The translations under genes were made by a program, and so were the position numbers. This document shows, one piece after another, positions 7,282 to 13,579 of a stretch of 13,958 bases of DNA (position 1 is its first letter; each line of letters begins with the position of its first letter). Source of the DNA: Deltaproteobacteria bacterium RIFCSPLOWO2_02_FULL_57_26 (GTDB taxonomy: Bacteria > Desulfobacterota > Binatia > UBA9968); assembly GCA_001798455.1 (NCBI GenBank), contig MGSI01000164.1:1816-15773 (forward strand), given 5' to 3'. Below the pieces are notes generated by a model. That model worked only from the letters and a program-made list of their open reading frames with translations. It ran no database searches and was not told the origin of the DNA.

Positions 7282-7548
7282 TTGAAGCGCGGCCACAGTC
7301 CCCAGCGGACTTGTCTTGGATGCGGCGCGCGGGATGATCAGAGCGCGCTGCTGCGGCTGGTCCTTCAGGGAGGAGGGGAGCTCAGTATCGATCGGAGAGG
7401 TAAAGGACGGGGAGGTTATCTGCATAAGCAGGAAGGATGTTGGCAGGCGTTTTTGCGCAGGAAGAGTCTCTCCCGAGCTTTCCGTGCGGAGATTAGGCGC
7501 GCGGCGAGAGAGAGGCTGGTGCTGGTTTTAGGCGAGAAAGGTTGGTAG
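7282..7548 (+). CDS. ylxR: YlxR family RNA-binding protein (RnpM-like)
   Basis: A small basic protein of 88 aa with the DUF448/YlxR signature PQRTCLGCGARD near the N-terminus, followed by LLRLV and RGGYLHKQEGCW. In Firmicutes the homologue RnpM binds and modulates RNase P; that role is unproven here. The position between nusA and infB is the family's standard location. Initiation is at TTG 7282, since no ATG or GTG suits and AGAGGGA (7269-7275) lies at good spacing. The stop of nusA is 11 nt before it and infB begins 12 nt after it. Confidence 0.9.
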   Translation: MKRGHSPQRTCLGCGARDDQSALLRLVLQGGGELSIDRRGKGRGGYLHKQEGCWQAFLRRKSLSRAFRAEIRRAARERLVLVLGEKGW

Positions 7549-7560
7549 TGAGGTCTGATA

Positions 7561-10317
7561 ATGGTGAAGATGCGGGTTCATCTACTGGCTAAGGAGCTAG
7601 GGCTGGAGGCTAAAGAGCTCCTCACCCAGTTGGAAAAGATCGGGGTGCGTGGAAAGAAGTCCCAGAGTTCCATGGAGGACGACGAGGTTGCACGCATCCG
7701 TGCGGCGCTGGCTCAGCTGGCGAAGCCTCAGGTCACTGTAGGGGAAGAGAAGGTGGTGGCGGATCGCGTGGTGACCCGAGAGGATCAAGCCTTAGGGGAG
7801 ATCCAGGCTCATGAAAAAGTCGTTGAACGGCGGGTTCGGACCAACGTCATCCGCCGGCGCACGAGCCGAATCGAGGTGATCTCTCAAACTCCTCCACCTC
7901 CTCCTCCGACTCCGGAACCCCACCCGGTCTCGCTTCAGGAAGCGGCGCCGGAAGAAATCCCGGCCGAGAGGCCGCTTTTTCCAATGGCGCCTTCTGAGGC
8001 TGAGGAGTTTGCGGGTGCGCCGGAATCCCCCCAAGAGGCAGCGCCGCAGATCGAAGCCGCAGCTGCCGAGCCAGTTCCTGTGCCTCCCGCGGAGGAGCTC
8101 GAGCCGGTGCCCGAGCCGCCTAAAGCGGTGCCCCAACCGGCGGCGCAGGAGCCGCCGCGTGGCGCCCGAATCCTCGGACGAATCGATCTCAAACGGACGG
8201 TGGGGGTTGGGCCCCAGCTGGCTCCCCCCGCCAGGGCGCCCCTTGCGCCTAGGCCAGGATTGCCGCCGCTTCAAAAGGTAGAGGCCCGCCGAGAGCTTCC
8301 AACGGTGAAGCCTGAAGGAGCGGGTGAGATCGGGGAGGTGGCGAAACCGGCAAAAGCGGCTAAACATAAAAAGCGGGTCGTCAAGAAACAGGATGTCCTG
8401 GAGCTGCGGGAGCGGGAGTTCCGTTCCGGGCGGTTGCCGAGAAAGAAGAAGGCCCTGCCGGGAAAGGAGCAGAGGAAAACGGAGATTACCGTTCCCAAAG
8501 CGAGCAAACGGGTGATCAGGATTTCCGAGGTGATCAGCGTCGGCGATCTGTCCAGAGAGTTGGGGGTGAAGGTGGGGGAGGTCATCAAGAAGCTCATGCA
8601 GCTCGGGATGATGGCCACCATGAACCAGACGCTCGACGCCGACACCGCTACCTTGGTGGCTGCTGATTTCGACCATCAGGTAGAGAACGTGGCCTTCGAC
8701 GTTGAGTCGGCCTTAGAAGTCGAGCATCACGTCGAGGAGGATGAGGGCGCGCTCGAGGCGAGGCCTCCGGTGGTGACGATCATGGGACACGTCGACCACG
8801 GGAAGACGTCGCTGCTCGATGCCATCCGCAGCACCAATGTGACGGCGCAGGAGGCCGGCGGCATCACCCAGCATATTGGGGCGTATAACGTCCTCGTCGA
8901 CGGGAGGAGCCTCACGTTTCTCGACACCCCGGGGCACGAAGCGTTCACGGCGATGCGGGCCAGAGGAGCCAAGGTGACCGACCTCGTCATTCTGGTCGTG
9001 GCCGCCGATGATGGCGTGATGCCGCAGACCGTCGAGGCAATCAACCACGCACGGGCAGCCGAGGTCCCGATCATCGTCGCGATCAACAAGATCGACAAGC
9101 ATGAAGCCAACGTGGACCGCGTCAAAAAGGGTCTGACCGAATATGGATTGGTGCCGGAGGAATGGGGAGGGGATACCGTGATGGTCCCGGTTTCAGCCCG
9201 TACGAAAGAGGGTATCCCTCATTTGTTAGAGATGATCCTGCTGCAGGCGGACATCCTCGAGGTCACGGCCAATCCCGGCAAGCTCGCGCGCGGCACGATC
9301 ATCGAGGCCAAGCTCGATCGCGGCCGGGGACCGGTGGCGACTGTGCTCGTCCAGGAAGGCACGCTCAGGGTCGGGGATCCGTTCGTTTGCGGTATTTTCT
9401 ACGGTAGGGTCCGGGCCATGATCGACGACCGGGGCCGGAAGGTCGACGAGGCCGTACCCTCGCTCCCGGTAGAAATTTTGGGGTTGCAAGGGGTGCCCCA
9501 GGCTGGTGACTCCTTCGTTGCGGTGACCGATGAGACCACGGCGAGGCAGGTCGCAGAGCATCGGCGCGCCAAACAGCGCGAGTCCGAACTCGTCAAGACC
9601 AGCAAGGTTTCGCTGGAGGATCTTTACGATCAGATCAAGGCTGGTGACGTGAAGGAGCTCAGGGTCGTGCTGAAGGCCGATGTCCAGGGCTCTGTGGAGG
9701 CCTTGACCGAAGCGCTGGGCCGGCTCTCCGGCGATGAGGTGAAGCTCAGGGTCATCCATGGATCAGTGGGTGGGATCACCGAGAGCGATATCCTTCTGGC
9801 GGCAGCCTCCAACGCGGTCGTGATCGGCTTTAACGTTCGTCCAGAGTCGAAGGCAGCGCACCTGGCCGCGCAAGAGGGGGTGGACGTGCGGCTCTATACC
9901 ATAATCTATGAGGCCATTGCCGACGTCAAAGCCGCCATGGAGGGCATGCTCGAGCCCACGTACCGAGAGCAGCTTCATGGCCGAGTTGAAGTGCGCGAGA
10001 TCTTCAATATCCAGGGAGTGGGCACGGTGGCCGGGTGTCACGTTACGGAAGGGAAGGTTCAGCGCTCCAGTCTGGTGCGGCTATTGCGGGATCAAGTGGT
10101 GGTCCACGAGGGAAAATTGGCGAGCCTCAGGCGGTTCAAGGACGACGTGCGCGAGGTGGCTTCCGGATACGAGTGCGGTCTCACCCTCGACGGTTTCAAG
10201 GATGTCAAGGTAGGGGATGTGATCGAAGCCTACGAGCGGGTGCCGGTCATCCGGCGCATCAGCCCGACTCCCTCGGGGCGTGAGGCATCACGGGCCTCAG
10301 CGGGAGGTAAGCTATAG
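7561..10317 (+). CDS. infB: Translation initiation factor IF-2
   Basis: This GTPase places initiator fMet-tRNA on the 30S subunit and promotes subunit joining. The 918-aa protein is of the long class. It has an IF2_N module (1-52, VHLLAKELGLEAKELL) and a Pro/Ala/Glu-rich disordered linker (about 105-250). A second IF2_N module follows (about 318-372, VIRISEVISVGDLSRELGVKVGEVIKKL). The GTPase domain has G1 GHVDHGKT (409-416), G3 DTPGH (455-459) and G4 NKID (509-512). Beta-barrel and C-terminal domains end the protein with GVGTVAGCHVTEGKV and YECGLTLDGFKDVKVGDVIEAYE. ATG 7561 with GAGG at 7551-7554 is used. ATG 7570 gives MRVHLLAKEL, an equally typical beginning. Confidence 0.98.
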   Translation: MVKMRVHLLAKELGLEAKELLTQLEKIGVRGKKSQSSMEDDEVARIRAALAQLAKPQVTVGEEKVVADRVVTREDQALGEIQAHEKVVERRVRTNVIRRRTSRIEVISQTPPPPPPTPEPHPVSLQEAAPEEIPAERPLFPMAPSEAEEFAGAPESPQEAAPQIEAAAAEPVPVPPAEELEPVPEPPKAVPQPAAQEPPRGARILGRIDLKRTVGVGPQLAPPARAPLAPRPGLPPLQKVEARRELPTVKPEGAGEIGEVAKPAKAAKHKKRVVKKQDVLELREREFRSGRLPRKKKALPGKEQRKTEITVPKASKRVIRISEVISVGDLSRELGVKVGEVIKKLMQLGMMATMNQTLDADTATLVAADFDHQVENVAFDVESALEVEHHVEEDEGALEARPPVVTIMGHVDHGKTSLLDAIRSTNVTAQEAGGITQHIGAYNVLVDGRSLTFLDTPGHEAFTAMRARGAKVTDLVILVVAADDGVMPQTVEAINHARAAEVPIIVAINKIDKHEANVDRVKKGLTEYGLVPEEWGGDTVMVPVSARTKEGIPHLLEMILLQADILEVTANPGKLARGTIIEAKLDRGRGPVATVLVQEGTLRVGDPFVCGIFYGRVRAMIDDRGRKVDEAVPSLPVEILGLQGVPQAGDSFVAVTDETTARQVAEHRRAKQRESELVKTSKVSLEDLYDQIKAGDVKELRVVLKADVQGSVEALTEALGRLSGDEVKLRVIHGSVGGITESDILLAAASNAVVIGFNVRPESKAAHLAAQEGVDVRLYTIIYEAIADVKAAMEGMLEPTYREQLHGRVEVREIFNIQGVGTVAGCHVTEGKVQRSSLVRLLRDQVVVHEGKLASLRRFKDDVREVASGYECGLTLDGFKDVKVGDVIEAYERVPVIRRISPTPSGREASRASAGGKL

Positions 10318-10349
10318 GAAGGAAAAATTCGCGTTCCACCTCTTCCCCC

Positions 10350-10637
10350 ATGGTCGTGGGGGTTTTAAAGCTCAGCCTGGTCCTGGCCGAGAACCATTCC
10401 CTGAAGGAGAAAAGGGGAGTGCTCAGGAGAATCCAGGCGCGGGTCTCCCATCAATTCAATATCTCGGTTACGGAGTGTGGCGATCAAGAACTGTGGCAAA
10501 GCGCGGTGCTGGGCTTCGGGGTGGTGGGCAGCAGCCACCAAGTCGTGGAGGCCACACTTCAAAAGGTCATCGATTTCGTTGACCGCCTCGGTCTTGCCCA
10601 AGTAGGCGAGGCGGACACAGAATTTTTCTACTGCTAA
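10350..10637 (+). CDS. ylxP: DUF503 / YlxP family protein
   Basis: A 95-aa protein whose pattern MVVGVLKLSLVLAENHSLKEKR, then RIQARVSHQFNISVTE and LGFGVVGSS, is diagnostic of DUF503. The family is small, soluble and of unsettled biochemical role. It commonly sits between infB and rbfA, as here, so a link to ribosome biogenesis is inferred from context only. The gap to infB is 32 nt. No Shine-Dalgarno sequence lies close to ATG 10350; the purine run AGGAAGGAAAA begins at 10316, too far upstream to serve it directly. Confidence 0.9.
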   Translation: MVVGVLKLSLVLAENHSLKEKRGVLRRIQARVSHQFNISVTECGDQELWQSAVLGFGVVGSSHQVVEATLQKVIDFVDRLGLAQVGEADTEFFYC

Positions 10638-10649
10638 AAAAAGGTTCAT

Positions 10650-10740
10650 AGCAATCAGCTTTCAGCTTTAAACTCGTAGCCCCGATTTATGTCTTCTCTC
10701 TTTGCTGACGGCTGATCGCTAATCGCTGAAAGCTCCAGCT
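10650..10740. repeat. Inverted repeat in the ylxP-rbfA gap
   Basis: AGCTTTCAGC (10657-10666) is a perfect inverted match to GCTGAAAGCT (10725-10734), with further GCTGA/TCAGC-type repeats inside (10704-10728). It fills most of the only sizeable gap in the operon (105 bp) and ends 8 nt before the rbfA start codon. Such GCTGA-rich intergenic repeats are frequent in genomes of uncultured bacteria. A folded RNA here could affect rbfA translation. Confidence 0.65.
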
Positions 10741-10742
10741 TT

Positions 10743-11090
10743 GTGGACTACAAACGCTCAGACCGAGTCGGAGATTTGCTGCTCGAACTGGTTTCCGAGC
10801 TTTTGAGCCGGGAGGTCAGCGATCCTCGCATCGGGCCGATCACGCTCACCGGCGTGGAAGTCAGCAAAGACCTGAGGCGGGCCCGTATTTACTTCACCCT
10901 CCTCAGCCCGGGCGGGGACAAAGCGGAGGTCCTTTCCGGTTTGAAAAGCGCCACAGGTTATATCCGGGGTAAAGTCGCCAAGGAGCTCAAGCTCCGGTTG
11001 GTTCCGACCATCGAGTTCGTCTACGACGAGAGCCGGGACCAGGCCCGTCGCATCGAGGATCTTTTGCAGCAGGTGAAGAAAGAGCGGTGA
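10743..11090 (+). CDS. rbfA: 30S ribosome-binding factor RbfA
   Basis: RbfA binds the 30S subunit late in assembly and helps mature the 5' end of 16S rRNA. The 115-aa protein shows the single KH-like fold signature: RSDRVGDLLLELVSELLSREVSDPRIG, then ITLTGVEVSKDLRRARIYFTL, then IRGKVAKELKLRLVPTIEFVYDES. It starts at GTG 10743, since no ATG precedes the conserved N-terminus in frame. No convincing RBS is seen because the inverted repeat reaches 10734. It is the last gene of the operon in this window. truB, the usual follower, is absent. Confidence 0.95.
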   Translation: MDYKRSDRVGDLLLELVSELLSREVSDPRIGPITLTGVEVSKDLRRARIYFTLLSPGGDKAEVLSGLKSATGYIRGKVAKELKLRLVPTIEFVYDESRDQARRIEDLLQQVKKER

Positions 11091-11101
11091 AATTGATAAC
11101 G

Positions 11102-11129
11102 TTGACATAACGCATCATTATCGGATACT
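11102..11129 (+). promoter_or_regulatory. Promoter-like site after rbfA
   Basis: A perfect TTGACA -35 (11102-11107) is followed after 16 bp by GATACT (11124-11129, four of six matches). No ORF follows, so if it is active it would make a non-coding transcript across the gap. Chance occurrence is possible. Confidence 0.3.
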
Positions 11130-11336
11130 GTCCCACCTAAAAACGGGGAACCGGGGCCGGTCTGTTTACACTGGTGACTGCTGGCGCTCCCGGACGCGGG
11201 TTACCGGGGGTCGACAGGGGGCAATTTTGAGTTCCCTGCCTGTGCGACGGCAGACAGGTCGGCGGCTGACCCTCAAAAGGGAATTCCTATCATTTCATTG
11301 TGTGACACCGGACACTAACCTTGCAAAACAACAACC

Positions 11337-11366
11337 CGATTGTGGTACGCGACTCGACTGTGGTAC
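11337..11366. repeat. Tandem 12-nt direct repeat, 18-nt period
   Basis: CGATTGTGGTAC (11337-11348) and CGACTGTGGTAC (11355-11366) differ at one base and are spaced by 18 nt. This layout resembles paired protein-binding sites but has no identified binder. Confidence 0.5.
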
Positions 11367-11423
11367 TGAAACCTCATCGATAAAGACAAGGTAGTCCTCA
11401 GTGATTGGAGGAGACCGATGCCA

Positions 11424-11453
11424 TTAGTACTATAGGGTCTACCATAGTCGTAA
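11424..11453. repeat. Inverted repeat (ACTAT-GG / CC-ATAGT)
   Basis: TTA (11424-11426) and TAA (11451-11453) flank ACTATAGG and CCATAGT arms that pair over 7 bp with one bulged A and a 5-nt loop. It overlaps a five-codon frame starting at ATG 11418 behind a good RBS-like GGAGGAG. Confidence 0.4.
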
Positions 11454-11604
11454 ATTCCTGCTAATCAGGTATTTGATTTTACCTATCTGCCGTCGAGCCG
11501 TTAGCCAGCTAACATGTCGCGGTTTCGAAATTCGAGCTTTTTTGCCTAGACGGAAATTGGTGCGCCTAACGCATCCTACGTCCACTCGCAGAATGTTCTA
11601 AAAA

Positions 11605-11643
11605 CCTCCGTTCAACCCTGAACAGGATCAGGCCCAACGGAGG
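11605..11643. repeat. Two-tier perfect hairpin
   Basis: CCTCCGTT (11605-11612) pairs with AACGGAGG (11636-11643) over 8 bp. Inside it, CCTGA (11617-11621) pairs with TCAGG (11628-11632) around a 6-nt loop. No U-tract follows on the plus strand, so it is not a standard terminator. The 3' arm contains a Shine-Dalgarno-like GGAGG. Confidence 0.6.
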
Positions 11644-11730
11644 AGGAATTGCTGAAACCATGGAGAATGTCTGTTGATGCTGAGGCTCTCGCAAGTTAGA
11701 CCGTCAAATTGTTACTTGATTCTTAGAAGT

Positions 11731-11767
11731 AAAGAAAAGCCCGGCTGGGTACCCCCGAGGCCGGGCC
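11731..11767 (-). terminator. Intrinsic terminator of the lipoprotein gene
   Basis: On the minus strand GCCCGGC (from 11766) pairs with GCCGGGC (to 11739) over 7 bp, followed by the U-rich run TTTTCTTT (11738-11731). It lies about 58 nt beyond the lipoprotein stop codon and is correctly oriented for it. Confidence 0.75.
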
Positions 11768-11824
11768 GTTATCGAGGAAACGGAATTTCGCAACAAATGT
11801 TGTTGGCGACGGTTATAAAGATAA

Positions 11825-12712
11825 CTACCTTCTCGGCGCCGGGTTCGGTGCCGCCTTGGGCGCCGGTACCGGCTCGAGCGCACGCGACGCGGGAGTCGAG
11901 CCACCCTGCACCCCCAGCCCGCCGCCGGTGCCGAGACCGCCTTTTACTTCCTGGGCTTTGTAGTTTTTCACGGAGCTTACAAGACGATTGTAGGCATCCG
12001 CGAACGCTCCCGCGAGCACTTTGCCTTCGGGGGTATTGGTATAACCGCCGAGGCTTCCGCCGCCGCCCCGTCCGAAAACTCCACCCCAGGCGTTGAAATC
12101 GGTGGTTGCCGCCGAGCCTTCAGCCGCGGCGAGTTGCACGCCGGAACGATTGTCAACCAATGTCAGCGTTGTTGAAGCCTCTCGAGTGCGGATACCGCCG
12201 GCAAGCGATCCGAGCACGCCCGCATAGCCTGGCAACAAGCTCAGGGCACTACCGATGCCGCTAGTGTCCCCTTGGCTAAACGAGATCATAGGACTAAGAG
12301 CGTAATCCGCTGCGACCAGCTGTCCTTGGCCGAAGTTGCTTCCCTGCCGAAGCTCGCCGCTGCGGTCCAGCGCCCGTTCCGTCTGAAGCTGGCCGAAACC
12401 GCGGCCGCGTTCGACGACAACGAAGCAATTCGACTGCTGGACTAACAGGCGAATGAGGGGGACCGTCGAGGTTAATTTGTACTCGCGGGTGAGCTGGTAA
12501 TACCAAGGCGAGGCTTGATCCTCGACCACGGCGAGGGTGCCAAGCGATTGATCACAGCGCTGGAGCTGAGCCATCGCTCCCGTTGAGGTTTCTCCACCGG
12601 CGGATCCGGTGATCGGAGTCCTCGCCGAATCGGAACCGACCTGGACCCCACAGCCGGCGAGCAAAGCTCCGGCGAACAAGGAACCGATATAGTTTCTCGC
12701 CGTTCGAATCAT
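11825..12712 (-). CDS. CsgG/HfaB-like outer-membrane lipoprotein
   Basis: The 295-aa product has a lipoprotein signal peptide with lipobox LLAGC, Cys21 being the lipidation site. The residue after it is Gly, not Asp, which by the enterobacterial Lol rule would send it to the outer membrane. Residues of about 50-250 resemble the CsgG/HfaB family: LAVVEDQA, LIRLLVQQSNCFVVVERGRGFGQL, QLVAADYALSPMISF and ASTTLTLVDNRSGVQLAAAEG. In curli and holdfast systems that family forms secretion or anchoring pores. A Gly-rich segment (about 212-224) and a Pro/Ala-rich tail follow. No curli subunits or other partners are nearby, so its role is unknown. The RBS GGGAGGGA, about 6 nt before the ATG, is strong. 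A promoter and a terminator bracket the gene, so it is probably monocistronic. Confidence 0.8.
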   Translation of the reverse strand: MIRTARNYIGSLFAGALLAGCGVQVGSDSARTPITGSAGGETSTGAMAQLQRCDQSLGTLAVVEDQASPWYYQLTREYKLTSTVPLIRLLVQQSNCFVVVERGRGFGQLQTERALDRSGELRQGSNFGQGQLVAADYALSPMISFSQGDTSGIGSALSLLPGYAGVLGSLAGGIRTREASTTLTLVDNRSGVQLAAAEGSAATTDFNAWGGVFGRGGGGSLGGYTNTPEGKVLAGAFADAYNRLVSSVKNYKAQEVKGGLGTGGGLGVQGGSTPASRALEPVPAPKAAPNPAPRR

Positions 12713-12771
12713 GTTATCCCTCCCAAGGTTTGATTAACGATCTTCGCTAGGCTACAGCCAGTCGGATGTCT

Positions 12772-12799
12772 TTTATCCTAATTCTGCCGGTGGCGTCAA
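12772..12799 (-). promoter_or_regulatory. Promoter of the lipoprotein gene
   Basis: Minus-strand TTGACG (12799-12794, five of six matches) and GATAAA (12777-12772, four of six) are 16 bp apart, about 60 nt before the ATG at 12712. Confidence 0.55.
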
Positions 12800-12833
12800 T
12801 AGGTCGGTCCGAGGCCGCTTGCCGTTGATTACA

Positions 12834-12870
12834 GCGCCCTCGCCCGGCGCACAACGGAAGGGGCGGGCGC
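12834..12870. repeat. GC-rich hairpin downstream of the binding-protein remnant
   Basis: GCGCCC (12834-12839) pairs with GGGCGC (12865-12870), with more imperfect G/C pairing inside. It lies 20 nt beyond the stop of the minus-strand remnant and may be what is left of its terminator, but there is no U-tract. Confidence 0.3.
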
Positions 12871-12889
12871 CGGAACACCCATCACCCGG

Positions 12890-13189
12890 CTACGCGTAAA
12901 GTGTTCGGATGTAGCCGCTGTGGTCGATCTCCTTCACGTAGTGGAGATCCCAGAGTATGAGCGGGTTGAAATCCTTGATCTCGGGATCGCGCTTGACTGC
13001 AAGCGCGAAGACGTTTTGAATCGCTTCGATGGACGGATAGGGGGCGCTTTCCAAAAACGCCACCTGGTTTTCGTAAAAGCAATTCCACTCTTCGTCGTTG
13101 CGCATTTTGAGCAGCTCCGAGCAGTGCTGCTTGACGATTTTCAGGGTGTCGGCCTTGTTGGTTTTGAAGAAATGAGTGCCGTCGATCAA
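12890..13189 (-). pseudogene. C-terminal remnant of an NMT1-type ABC transporter substrate-binding protein
   Basis: The 99-residue frame matches the C-terminal third of periplasmic binding proteins of the NMT1/THI5-like ABC type: IDGTHFFKTNKADTLKI, then FLESAPYPSIEAIQNVF and the closing LHYVKEIDHSGYIRTLYA. Family members are usually over 300 aa with a signal peptide. Here both the signal peptide and the N-terminal lobe are missing. The frame opens with TTG 13189, and upstream codons (to a TGA near 13228) no longer resemble the family. The break coincides with the RAYT transposase remnant at 13197-13275. The original C-terminus and stop appear intact. Confidence 0.7.
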
Positions 13190-13196
13190 GAAGGGG

Positions 13197-13275
13197 TCAA
13201 ATCTTTTGTTGATAGTCCAGGGTCATCACATGGTAGACCAGTCCGGCAAACTGTATTTCATAGGCGGCAGGACAT
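13197..13275 (-). pseudogene. N-terminal remnant of a REP-associated (RAYT, Y1/IS200-like) transposase
   Basis: From ATG 13275 on the minus strand the reading is MSCRL. After a one-base frame change it continues IQFAGLVYHVM, then TLDYQQKI and a TGA at 13197-13199. RAYT proteins characteristically begin MxRxxRIxFxGxxYHVMNRG, so about 24 codons of that start are preserved in decayed form. The catalytic HUH and Tyr motifs lie further downstream in the family and are absent. The remnant abuts the binding-protein remnant, which marks an old transposition or deletion scar. The match rests on a short motif, hence moderate confidence. Confidence 0.55.
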
Positions 13276-13374
13276 GGTGAGGTGTTCTAACAAAAAAACA
13301 TCAACTCACAACAAAAGACTTGACCTCTTTCCTCCAGTGATAGGCGGACGAGCCTTTTTGTTTATACCGCATGG

Positions 13375-13383
13375 TGCTAGAAT
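13375..13383 (+). promoter_or_regulatory. Extended -10 promoter of the two-gene cassette
   Basis: TGCTAGAAT combines the TGn extension with TAGAAT (five of six -10 matches). No good -35 is present at 16-18 bp, as is usual for extended -10 promoters. Transcription would begin at about 13390-13391, on the ATG itself, so the mRNA may be leaderless. Confidence 0.45.
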
Positions 13384-13390
13384 TCTTGTT

Positions 13391-13579
13391 ATGGGAAAAA
13401 ATGAGAGATTGACACCTGCCTTGAAGAAAGCCCGCGAGGAAGGCATCGACTTAAGCCAACTCTATGAGCGCCTGTCTTGGACGCCGACCGAGCGCATCAA
13501 GAGAAACTTTCGTGCGGCATTGGTGTTTGAGGGGTTAAGAAGGGCGGGGCAGAAACATCGTGACCGAAAACGACGTTGA
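13391..13579 (+). CDS. Small basic protein paired with a nucleotidyltransferase
   Basis: A 62-aa, strongly charged and probably all-helical protein. It has KKAREEGIDLSQLYERLSWTPTERIKRNFRAALVFEGLRRAG in the middle and a KHRDRKRR tail. I do not recognise a named family, but small proteins with a (S/T)PTERI/L block are often encoded just before MNT/AbiEii-like nucleotidyltransferases, as here, where the genes overlap by 20 nt. An antitoxin or partner role is an inference from that layout. The frame stays open far upstream (to about 12920), but those codons are antisense to the binding-protein remnant and are not coding. ATG 13391 was chosen because the extended -10 lies just before it. There is no RBS. 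Confidence 0.7.
   Translation: MGKNERLTPALKKAREEGIDLSQLYERLSWTPTERIKRNFRAALVFEGLRRAGQKHRDRKRR

Larger units (their letters stand above)
11091..11820. other. Gene-free region after rbfA with several structured elements
   Basis: About 730 bp with no believable ORF on either strand. It is more AT-rich than its flanks after about 11300. It holds a TTGACA promoter-like site (11102), an imperfect hairpin around 11235-11262, a tandem 12-nt repeat (11337-11366), an inverted repeat (11424-11453), GTTAGCCAGCTAAC (11500-11513), a two-tier hairpin (11605-11643) and the minus-strand terminator (11731-11767). TAACGCATC occurs at 11108-11116 and again at 11567-11575. Two RBS-like purine runs (GGAGGAG near 11406 and GGAGGAGG near 11639) precede only five-codon frames, starting at ATG 11418 and ATG 11660. 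The region looks like decayed DNA or an uncharacterised ncRNA locus. I recognised no tRNA, tmRNA, SRP RNA or RNase P RNA. Confidence 0.6.

Noticed and set aside
7439..7456. Sigma-54-like TGGCA...TTGC element inside ylxR
   Set aside because: GG and GC are 11 bp apart instead of the required 10, and it lies within coding sequence with no gene start nearby.
7792..8676. 294-codon minus-strand frame inside infB
   Set aside because: It arises from the low-complexity Pro/Ala/Glu linker and second IF2_N region read backwards, with Arg/Leu-rich content and no RBS.
11500..11570. Integron attC-like GTTAGCC ... GCCTAAC pair
   Set aside because: The two boxes are in the wrong order for attC (RYYYAAC should come first), one breaks the GTTRRRY consensus, and no integrase or cassette is present.
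11330..11700. tRNA-like or other housekeeping RNA gene in the gap after rbfA
   Set aside because: GGTTTCGAAATTC near 11521 recalls a T-arm, but no matching D-arm, anticodon arm or acceptor stem could be built. Hallmark motifs of tmRNA, SRP RNA and RNase P RNA are absent.
12920..13390. Long N-terminal extension (frame open from 12920) for the 62-aa protein
   Set aside because: These codons are the antisense of the binding-protein and RAYT remnants. The conserved-looking part and the promoter both point to ATG 13391.
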